A program made the position numbers and the translations under genes. 64,000 nucleotides of DNA from Arthrobacter sp. AFG7.2 (lineage in GTDB: Bacteria > Actinomycetota > Actinomycetes > Actinomycetales > Micrococcaceae). The stretch is from positions 1 to 64,000 of the forward strand of contig NZ_PJMB01000009.1 in assembly GCF_002892835.1 (NCBI RefSeq), read 5' to 3'. Position 1 is the first letter of the stretch; the number at the start of each line of letters is the position of its first letter. Under the pieces are notes generated by a model. The model was not told where the DNA came from. It saw nothing but the letters and a program-made list of their open reading frames with translations, and did not search any database. Below, piece by piece: positions 37,142-44,044 of the stretch.

Positions 37142-37546
37142 GTGACCAACCCCGAGCAGCCCGCAAGCGCCTCCCTCCCGCCGTCGCGCGGGAAAATCGC
37201 CGAACGCCTGCTGCCCGGAGGAGAAGAACCGGACCCACGGTTCACCTTGGCCAACGAACGCACCTTCCTTGCCTGGATCCGCACCTCGCTCGCGCTTTTG
37301 GCCGGCGGCATTGCCATTGAGGCCTTCACCGCGGATCTCTTCCTGGAACCTGTCCGCAAGGGGCTGGCGGTGGTCCTGCTGCTGCTCGGCATGCTGCTGA
37401 GCGCCGGCTCTGCCGTGCGGTGGCTTCGGGTGGAACGCAGCATGCGCAACAAGGCACCGTTGCCGCTGCCGCTCATCGTGCCGCTGCTGGCCGCGGCCGG
37501 GGCGCTGGCGGCCGCCGTCGTCCTCGCCTTTATTCTCTGGCGCTGA
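37142..37546 (+). CDS. DUF202 membrane protein
   Basis: A 134-residue protein with the DUF202 signature NERTFLAWIRTSLALLAGGIAIE followed by further membrane segments (AVVLLLLGMLLSAGSAVRWL, IVPLLAAAGALAAAVVLAFIL). It starts at GTG. The first 35 residues are soluble. DUF202 proteins are inner-membrane proteins of unknown function; VidA-type proteins belong here. The next gene encodes a second, smaller DUF202 protein starting 3 bp after this stop, so the two probably form a pair. Confidence 0.85.
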   Translation: MTNPEQPASASLPPSRGKIAERLLPGGEEPDPRFTLANERTFLAWIRTSLALLAGGIAIEAFTADLFLEPVRKGLAVVLLLLGMLLSAGSAVRWLRVERSMRNKAPLPLPLIVPLLAAAGALAAAVVLAFILWR

Positions 37547-37549
37547 CCC

Positions 37550-37885
37550 GTGGCACCTCCCCGCCCGGCCGCAACCCACGGGGATCCCGGCCTTCAGCCT
37601 GAACGGACTTCGCTGGCCTGGGGCAGGACCATGATGGCACTGGTGACAGTGAGCGCCATTTTCCTGCGGTGGCTTCCGCAGCACGGCTTACCCATCCTGC
37701 TTTTGTTCGCTGTCTCGGCCGGGGCGGCTGCAGCCATTTATGCCACCCAGCGCCGCCGCTACAGCGTGAGTTCTGACGGCATCCATCAAGGAAACGTCGA
37801 CGCCGACATCACCGCAGTGCTGTGGACGGCTTTCGCGGGGGTGCTGCTGGGAGGGCTCGGCGTCGGGATTGTCCTGATGGGTTAG
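37550..37885 (+). CDS. Second DUF202-like membrane protein
   Basis: A 111-residue protein starting at GTG. It keeps the family hallmark PERTSLAWGRTMMALVTVSAIF and two more hydrophobic segments (ILLLFAVSAGAAAAIYA, AVLWTAFAGVLLGGLGVGIVLMG). It is three bases downstream of the first DUF202 gene. The paired arrangement of a longer and a shorter DUF202 protein suggests they associate in the membrane. Function unknown. Confidence 0.8.
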   Translation: MAPPRPAATHGDPGLQPERTSLAWGRTMMALVTVSAIFLRWLPQHGLPILLLFAVSAGAAAAIYATQRRRYSVSSDGIHQGNVDADITAVLWTAFAGVLLGGLGVGIVLMG

Positions 37886-37901
37886 CCCGGCAGGACCACT
37901 C

Positions 37902-38300
37902 TCAGAACATCGGCAGCACGAAACCGGCCAGAAAGGCTGCCGCCCCAATGCCTGTGAGGCAGCGGCCCAGCACGGAGGCCGTCCGGCCCGCCTCTTCCGG
38001 CGCTGCGGTCTGCCATTGGGTGGGGCGCTTGGGGTGGTAGTAAATGGGGAGGGTGTCGCCCACTGCCAGGTCCTTGATGTCGTGCGGGGACATTGGTGCG
38101 TGGTGTATCCGGTACTTGCGGTCGAACCACCGGAAGCCCACGCCGCTGCTGTCCGAGTAAACCACCGCTTCAGCAACCGCCCAGGGATGAATGAAGCGGC
38201 GGAGGAACCCGGTGTAGAAGAGCAGTCCGAGCCCGGCGGGCAAGCATAACCAGGTCAGCATTTCCAGGATTGGACCTGCCATCTCGAGCACAGTGGGCAT
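37902..38300 (-). CDS. DUF3592-like membrane protein
   Basis: A 132-residue protein with two membrane segments (LTWLCLPAGLGLLFYTGFL near the N-terminus and GIGAAAFLAGFVLPMF at the C-terminus). A soluble beta-rich middle segment has VGFRWFDRKYRIHH and LAVGDTLPIYYHPKRPTQW, the latter typical of DUF3592. Function unknown. It is convergent with the DUF202 pair and divergent from the DUF2630 gene. Confidence 0.75.
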   Translation of the reverse strand: MPTVLEMAGPILEMLTWLCLPAGLGLLFYTGFLRRFIHPWAVAEAVVYSDSSGVGFRWFDRKYRIHHAPMSPHDIKDLAVGDTLPIYYHPKRPTQWQTAAPEEAGRTASVLGRCLTGIGAAAFLAGFVLPMF

Positions 38301-38358
38301 GATTCAGATGGTACAGGCGTACTCTGAGGGTGACCGGTCCACTGAAGAAGGGGAAGCC

Positions 38359-38595
38359 ATGGACGATCAGGATATTTTGACGCGCATCCAGTCCCTCGTC
38401 GAGGAGGAGCACTCACTCCGGGAGGGATCCGGAGACGGCCAGGCGCCGGACAAGGCGCGGCTGAAGCAGGTGGAAGAAAGCCTTGACCAGTGCTGGGACC
38501 TGCTGCGCCAGCGCAGGGCCAAGGAGGAATCAGGCGAAAACCCCAACGAAGCCGAAGCGCGCCCGGTCAGCGAGGTAGAGGGCTACAAGCAGTAA
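38359..38595 (+). CDS. DUF2630 family small coiled-coil protein
   Basis: 78 residues from the ATG at 38359 (MDDQDILTRIQSLVEEEHSLRE), chosen because GAAGGGGAAG lies upstream; the open frame begins at 38293 without a site. The protein is a charged helical hairpin (LKQVEESLDQCWDLLRQRRAKEE), which is the DUF2630 pattern common in actinobacteria. Soluble, acidic, of unknown function. Confidence 0.82.
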   Translation: MDDQDILTRIQSLVEEEHSLREGSGDGQAPDKARLKQVEESLDQCWDLLRQRRAKEESGENPNEAEARPVSEVEGYKQ

Positions 38596-38716
38596 CTGCT
38601 TCCGCTCCATCCGCTGGTCCTGCAGCACCGGACGGCAGTTCGGTAACGTTGCGCGTGACATCGTTGCCCTGAGACCGCCGTGCCTGAGCCGGTCCGCGGA
38701 CAGATTGGAGCCCTCC

Positions 38717-39511
38717 ATGCGCCTGGCAGTAGCCCAGATCATCAGCAGTGCAGACCCCGCGGCCAACCTGGAGCTGATCCGGGATTACGCCACGCAGGCC
38801 AAGGCCGCGGGCGCGGAACTGGTGGTGTTCCCCGAGGCAGCCATGCGGGCGTTCGGGAACTCCCTCCTGGATATCGCCGAGCCGCTGGATGGCCCCTGGG
38901 CTGAAGGAGTCCGGGGCATCGCGCGGGAGCTGGACATCGCGATAGTGGCAGGGATGTTCACTCCCGGGAAGGACGGACGGGTCCGCAACACCCTCCTGGT
39001 CACGGCTCCCGGCCTGGACACGTCCTATGACAAGGTGCACCTCTTCGACGCGTTCGGTTTTGCCGAGTCCAAAACCGTGGACGCGGGCGAGTCCCCGGTG
39101 ACCTTCGAACTGAACGGCACGGTCTTTGGCCTGGCCACGTGCTACGACGTCCGTTTCCCCGCCCTTTTCGCCGCCAATGCCCGGGCGGGGGCGCAGGTCA
39201 ACATCGTGTGTGCCTCCTGGGGTGCCGGCGAAGGCAAGGCGGAGCAGTGGGACCTCCTGGTTCGGGCGCGCGCGCTGGACAGCACCACTTTCGTGGTGGC
39301 CTGCGGCCAGGGTGACCCTGGGACCCTTGGCGCGGATCCCGCCGGGACTGCCCCGACGGGCATTGGGCACAGCGCCGTCATCACTCCCCTCGGCTCAGCT
39401 GTGGCAGCACTGGGCGGAAAGCCGGAACTCGCCGTCGTCGACGTTGATCCTTCAGTGGTGGACGAGGTGCGCGCCAGGCTGCCGGTGCTGGCCAACGCCC
39501 GGCAGTTCTAA
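38717..39511 (+). CDS. Carbon-nitrogen hydrolase (nitrilase superfamily amidase)
   Basis: 264 residues from the ATG at 38717, which has TTGGAG upstream (the TTG at 38705 is part of that site). The catalytic triad is Glu in VVFPEAAMRAFG, Lys in SYDKVHLFDAFGF and Cys in ATCYDVRFPALF. This motif set resembles the Nit1/Nit2 omega-amidase group, which hydrolyses alpha-ketoglutaramate or deaminated glutathione. Length is standard. The substrate in this organism is uncertain. Confidence 0.9.
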   Translation: MRLAVAQIISSADPAANLELIRDYATQAKAAGAELVVFPEAAMRAFGNSLLDIAEPLDGPWAEGVRGIARELDIAIVAGMFTPGKDGRVRNTLLVTAPGLDTSYDKVHLFDAFGFAESKTVDAGESPVTFELNGTVFGLATCYDVRFPALFAANARAGAQVNIVCASWGAGEGKAEQWDLLVRARALDSTTFVVACGQGDPGTLGADPAGTAPTGIGHSAVITPLGSAVAALGGKPELAVVDVDPSVVDEVRARLPVLANARQF

Positions 39512-39534
39512 CGTCCGGGGCGGTGAATCAGCCC

Positions 39535-40137
39535 TTAGTCAGCCAGGATTTTGTACAACGCCCTGCGGGTTTCGTCCATTTTTTCGATGGCGGCGATTCG
39601 CTGCTCCTCGGTGACACCGCTGCGGAACTGGTGAATGGCGCCCATCAGCTTCCCGATGCTCTGGTGGAAGTCGCGGTCGGAGCTGTCCTGCCCGGCGTTC
39701 CAGGCATTTTCCATCTCTTCGGCATGTTCGGCCACGTAAGCCTCGCCGGCGCCGGTCAGTGTGAACTCTGTCCCGCGGCCCTCGCTGACGGCTGAGATCA
39801 GGTCTTCGTCAACGAGTTGCTGGAGGGTGGGGTAGATGGACCCTGGACTTGGCCGCCACGCCCCGTCTGTCTTTTCGGCAATTGTCTTGATCAATCCGTA
39901 ACCGTTTGAGGGTGCTTCTGCCAGGAGCGAGAGGATTGCGGACCTGACATCCCCCCTGCTGGCCCTTCGTGAACCCCGGCCGAACCCGGGGCCAAAGCCA
40001 GGCCCATAGCCCGGGCCGAAACCCGGACCAAAGCCCCCGCCGCGGTGTCCGTGAGGCCCTCTGTGGCCCCTGCCCCGCTCAAATCGTCCCCTCGCAAATT
40101 CAGGGTTGGGAAATCGCTCTTCAGGCATGCCTTTCAT
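39535..40137 (-). CDS. PadR-family regulator with Gly-Phe-Pro repeat N-terminus
   Basis: A 200-residue regulator. The winged HTH (about residues 60-130) is RGDVRSAILSLLAEAPSNGYGLIKTIAEKTDGAWRPSPGSIYPTLQQL, and a helical dimerisation part follows. The first 58 residues are unusual: rich in Gly/Arg/His and then repeated GFGPG units (about residues 35-53), absent from most PadR proteins. A 10-bp dyad upstream is the likely operator for autoregulation. It is divergent from the PBP gene, so the PBP could be a target. Confidence 0.88.
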   Translation of the reverse strand: MKGMPEERFPNPEFARGRFERGRGHRGPHGHRGGGFGPGFGPGYGPGFGPGFGRGSRRASRGDVRSAILSLLAEAPSNGYGLIKTIAEKTDGAWRPSPGSIYPTLQQLVDEDLISAVSEGRGTEFTLTGAGEAYVAEHAEEMENAWNAGQDSSDRDFHQSIGKLMGAIHQFRSGVTEEQRIAAIEKMDETRRALYKILAD

Positions 40138-40179
40138 CGTGGCATCGTCCTTTCGGATAGTAGTTCGCCGAGCTCCTCG

Positions 40180-40211
40180 GCGATAGTTAACGATAGATCG
40201 CTAACTATCGC
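40180..40211. promoter_or_regulatory. PadR-type operator dyad
   Basis: GCGATAGTTA (40180-40189) and TAACTATCGC (40202-40211) are perfect inverted repeats with a 12-bp spacer, 43 bp upstream of the PadR ATG. The spacer itself contains ATAGATCG. It is placed between the divergent padR and PBP genes. Confidence 0.65.
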
Positions 40212-40314
40212 GACGTCAAGGGAAAGAGCTTGATCAAATCCTGACCTTTCAGGCCGCCAAAGAGGTCCTTGACCGGCGTATTCTTTTGAGACCTCCAAGC
40301 ACGAGGGCTGAGTG

Positions 40315-42480
40315 ATGGCGAAGACGGACATGCGAAGACGCGGTTTCGGCGCGGCCCTGGGAAGGCTCCTGGGGTTCCTGGTAGCAAGTGCCGTGTGCGG
40401 CGTCCTGGCAGCCAGCCTGGTGGTTCCGGCCGTGGCTGCCGCCGGATTTGGAGTCAGCCGTTCCATTGGATTCTTCGACAGCCTGCCGGAGGAACTGGCT
40501 GTCCAGCCGCCGTCGCAATCCACCAAGGTGCTCACCGCGGACGGCCAGCCTATTGCCACTTTCTATGCCGAGAACCGCGTCAGGATCCCGCTGGACCAGA
40601 TATCACCCCACATCAAGGACGCCGTTATCGCCATCGAGGACAGCAGGTTCTACGATCACGCGGGCCTGGACCCGCAGGGCATTCTTCGCGCGGTGGTGGC
40701 CAACGTGACCAAGGGTGACCAACAGGGCGCGTCCACCATCACCCAGCAGTACGTCACCAACGTGGTCAACGAGGCGAGGCTGTCACAGGACCGGCCGGAT
40801 GAGGTAATCCTCAGCGGGCAGAAGGACATCGGCGACAAGCTTCGGGAGATGAAGCTGGCTGTTGCGCTGGAAAAGAAGTTCACCAAGGAACAGATTCTCG
40901 AGGGCTACCTGAATATTGTCTTCTTCAACAGCGATGCTTATGGGGTGGAGGCTGCGGCCCGCTATTTCTTCAGTACCACCGCCAAGGACCTGAACCTTCC
41001 GCAGTCCGCCCTGCTGGCCGGCCTCGTCAACAGCCCAACGTTCTACAATCCGTCAATCAATCCGGACAAATCGATGGTCCGCCGCAACCAGGTCCTCGGC
41101 GAGATGCTGCGCTTGGGCAAGATCACCCAGGCGCAGCATGATGAGGCGGCGGCAACTCCCATCGAGCTGAAGATCACCCCGCAACGGCAGGGCTGTGCCA
41201 ACGCCACCATGGCGCCCTACTTCTGCGATTACATCTCCCACCTCATCCTGAACAACCCGGCGTACGGACCCGACCAGACCGAACGGGAACGGAAGCTGTA
41301 CCGGGGCGGGCTCACAATCGTCACCACCCTTGACAGCAGGCTCCAGGCGGCAGCCCAGGCGCAGGTTGACGGAACCGCAGGTCCCAACCCCGACCGGTGG
41401 GGCGCAGCACTGGTGACCGTTCAGCCCGGGACAGGGAAGATCCTTGCGATGGCCCAGAACACGGTGTTCCTTCCTGAACCGGGAAAATTCGATACCCACT
41501 TGAACTTCAACGTTGACGCGAAAGACCCCCAGGGCAATAACCTCAACGGAGCCGGCGGGTTCCAGACCGGGTCCACGATGAAGCCGTTCACTTTTGCCGA
41601 GTGGCTTAACGAGGGCAGGACCATTACGGCGGAAGTGGATGCTTCAAAGCGCGTTTACCCGCTGGGCTTCCCCTGGCGGTCAAGCTGCGGCAAGGTCCTG
41701 GGCGCCTACAGCACCGCCCAGAGCAACCCAGCGCTGGGCGCGGCAGATGACCTGCAAAACGCCGAGGAGGGTTTCTACCGAAAGATGCCCATCAACTACG
41801 GCCTCTACAACTCCATCAACACTGCCACCTTTGCCTCAGCGACCCAGCTGGATTTCTGCGGCATCCAAAAGATGGTGGACGCTGTGGGGCTCCACAGCGG
41901 TCTGGACGGCTCACCCATCAATATGCACCAGCTGGGCAACCTGCTGGGAGCTACCAATGTGGCCCCCCTGCACATGGCCAACGCTTTTGCTACCTTTGCC
42001 CACGACGGCCGCTACTGCACACCCGTGGCACTGGTGGAGGTGAAGGATGCTGCCGGCGGCATCCTGCCGGTCCAGCCGGTTGAGTGCCGGGATGCGGTTA
42101 AACCGGATGTGGCCCGCGGAGTGAATTCCGTGCTGCAGGATGTGATGAAGGTGGGCTCCGGCGTGTGGATCAAGCCGAAGGTCCAGGACAAGGTGCCTGT
42201 GGCGGCGAAGACGGGAACCTCGAACAACAACGGAGCCACGTGGGTAGTTGGCCACACCACCGGTTTGGCCACCGCGTCCTTCTTTGGTGATGCGCTTGAG
42301 GGCCAGAAGCGGGCCGGGCAGGACGTCACGATCAACGGCACGTTCTATCCCCGGCTGGACGGTTTCATGATTGCCGGGCCGCAGTGGGCGAACTACATGG
42401 TGAACGTAGCCCCGCTTTACCCGGCCGGGCCGTTCCCGCCTCCGCCCCCGCCCATGATCGGTCCGAGCCCCAAACCCTGA
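40315..42480 (+). CDS. Class A penicillin-binding protein (transglycosylase/transpeptidase)
   Basis: 721 residues from the ATG at 40315. An N-terminal signal-anchor (about 15-45, LLGFLVASAVCGVLAASLVVPAV) is followed by a GT51 glycosyltransferase domain with the catalytic EDSRFYDHAGLD and GASTITQQYV. The transpeptidase has the SxxK motif (GSTMKPFTF), SxN (YNSINTAT) and KTGTSNNN. It polymerises and cross-links peptidoglycan on the outer face of the membrane. The C-terminus is Pro-rich (PPPPPMIGPSPKP). There is no PASTA domain. It is convergent with the HNH gene, six bases apart. Confidence 0.93.
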   Translation: MAKTDMRRRGFGAALGRLLGFLVASAVCGVLAASLVVPAVAAAGFGVSRSIGFFDSLPEELAVQPPSQSTKVLTADGQPIATFYAENRVRIPLDQISPHIKDAVIAIEDSRFYDHAGLDPQGILRAVVANVTKGDQQGASTITQQYVTNVVNEARLSQDRPDEVILSGQKDIGDKLREMKLAVALEKKFTKEQILEGYLNIVFFNSDAYGVEAAARYFFSTTAKDLNLPQSALLAGLVNSPTFYNPSINPDKSMVRRNQVLGEMLRLGKITQAQHDEAAATPIELKITPQRQGCANATMAPYFCDYISHLILNNPAYGPDQTERERKLYRGGLTIVTTLDSRLQAAAQAQVDGTAGPNPDRWGAALVTVQPGTGKILAMAQNTVFLPEPGKFDTHLNFNVDAKDPQGNNLNGAGGFQTGSTMKPFTFAEWLNEGRTITAEVDASKRVYPLGFPWRSSCGKVLGAYSTAQSNPALGAADDLQNAEEGFYRKMPINYGLYNSINTATFASATQLDFCGIQKMVDAVGLHSGLDGSPINMHQLGNLLGATNVAPLHMANAFATFAHDGRYCTPVALVEVKDAAGGILPVQPVECRDAVKPDVARGVNSVLQDVMKVGSGVWIKPKVQDKVPVAAKTGTSNNNGATWVVGHTTGLATASFFGDALEGQKRAGQDVTINGTFYPRLDGFMIAGPQWANYMVNVAPLYPAGPFPPPPPPMIGPSPKP

Positions 42481-42486
42481 TTGCTT

Positions 42487-43923
42487 TTAGCGGGCCGGAA
42501 CGACGCGGCCGAGCACTTCCACAGCAGGTTTCGGACGTTCATGATCGACCAAACGCGAACGTGTCGCCGAGGCCCTCAACTGCGGGTGGACATTACGACG
42601 GCGGGCGGAGCCGTCCGGAGTAGCGGCGCTGACTGTGCCTGGCGGTGGTGGTGCGGTGGAGTGGTAGGTGTGGCCGGTGGGGCTCCGGAGCTGCACGGTG
42701 TGCCGTGGTCCGGGGACGGTGTGGGTTGTCCAGCCGGGTGTTTCTTTGGTGTGGTTGCAGGCTTCGCAGAGGCCCTGGCCGTTTGTGCTGGTGGTGGGTC
42801 CGTGCTGGTGCCAGGGGATGATGTGGTCGTGGTGGCGGATAGGTGCGTCGCAGTAGGGGGTGCGGCAGGTGTCATCGCGTACTTGGAGGTAGCGGCGGAG
42901 CCCGGGAGGGAAGAGCCGGGCTTTGGAGTCCATGGCGAGCAGGTCGCCGGTGCCGGGGGCGGTGTAGAGCCGGCGGAGCCACGTGGTGAGCTCTCCGGTT
43001 TCGGGTTCCTGGTCCAGGACTGCTTTTCTGGCCCACTCGGCGGGGACGATGCCGTAGCCGGCCAGGCGGGCTGGTTCGCTGTCGCCCTGGAAGAGGGTGC
43101 GGTCGGTCATGACGAGCTGAATTTCGATGCCGCTGATCCCGGCAGGGGTACCCGTGACGGACTCGACGAGCTGGTCGGCCATGATCGCGCCCTTGGACCG
43201 TTCGTCACCCTTTGATCTCGCGCTGTCTGCGTGCCGGGTGAGGGCCGCAAAGACAGCGACACCCTGCGCCACGGGCAGCAGGGCGGTCAGGCGGGTCATG
43301 GTGTCCGGTGCCGGCCGGAGGGTCACGGTCCGCTCACTGATGGCGTGGCTGGCCCGTTTCGCGACGGAGTGCGGGTCCCGCCGGTACGCGGCGGCACGGA
43401 CGGCGGCGATGATGGCCCGGTCCCCGCAGCCTGAAAGCGTTCCGGTGTCCACGGCCATTTCCTCATCCACGGCGCAGCGGTCCTCGGCGGACAGACACGC
43501 GGTTTCCTTCACAATAAGGGTGGCCCGCCACTCGTTCAGTTGCCCGGACCGCAGGGCCGCGAGGGTGCGGGGCATCTCCGTGGCGAGTGCTTTGGCCTGC
43601 CCCAACAAACGGCCACCCCGGGCCGGGGACTCACGCCGCGCCAACGCGATCTCGGATCCCACCCCAGCACCCAACTCATCCGCCCGACCACCTGCCGCGG
43701 CCTGATCCTGGCGCCGGGAGAGATCAAAAGCAACAGCGATTTCAGCCTCTTTCGCGGCGGCCAGCGACTTCAGATCCTCAAGCATTCTGAGCTGGTTAAT
43801 CATCCCAGCGCCGGTAGAAGCAGGACGGACGGAAGCGAGGGCTTGATGGACGCCCGCAAGGTCGCCGGGAGCAGGGACTATCCCGCCCTCCACACTGCCC
43901 GCCGCCGTCGTTATCGCTTCCAT
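42487..43923 (-). CDS. DUF222/HNH endonuclease-like protein
   Basis: A 478-residue protein. The N-terminal DUF222 domain (about 35-300) contains EDLKSLAAAKEAEIAVAFD and GQAKALATEMPRTLAAL. A C-terminal HNH domain follows with CRTPYCDAPIRHHDHIIPWHQHG and the Asn/His in CEACNHTKE. This is the 13E12-repeat-like family that is multi-copy in mycobacteria and Arthrobacter. Whether it cleaves DNA is untested. No flanking inverted repeats or target duplications were seen, so it is not called as a mobile element. It abuts the PBP and is divergent from pcrA. Confidence 0.87.
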   Translation of the reverse strand: MEAITTAAGSVEGGIVPAPGDLAGVHQALASVRPASTGAGMINQLRMLEDLKSLAAAKEAEIAVAFDLSRRQDQAAAGGRADELGAGVGSEIALARRESPARGGRLLGQAKALATEMPRTLAALRSGQLNEWRATLIVKETACLSAEDRCAVDEEMAVDTGTLSGCGDRAIIAAVRAAAYRRDPHSVAKRASHAISERTVTLRPAPDTMTRLTALLPVAQGVAVFAALTRHADSARSKGDERSKGAIMADQLVESVTGTPAGISGIEIQLVMTDRTLFQGDSEPARLAGYGIVPAEWARKAVLDQEPETGELTTWLRRLYTAPGTGDLLAMDSKARLFPPGLRRYLQVRDDTCRTPYCDAPIRHHDHIIPWHQHGPTTSTNGQGLCEACNHTKETPGWTTHTVPGPRHTVQLRSPTGHTYHSTAPPPPGTVSAATPDGSARRRNVHPQLRASATRSRLVDHERPKPAVEVLGRVVPAR

Positions 43924-44044
43924 CCACCAAGCCTTTCAGCCGGTGCCACTCTCCGTACGTACCCATCCGCCCTATGTGGATAAAGGCGCACAGTCCACAG
44001 GCTGGAAGTGCGTGTCGGTCCCACCGCCTAGACTTGTAGGCACC

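Noticed and set aside
38590..38716. Second copy of the allE terminator sequence near GCAGTAACTGC
   Set aside because: Only a short core is shared; the arms do not match and no stem of note forms.
42487..43923. Homing endonuclease or transposon carrying the HNH protein
   Set aside because: No terminal repeats, target duplication or transposase; composition matches the neighbours.
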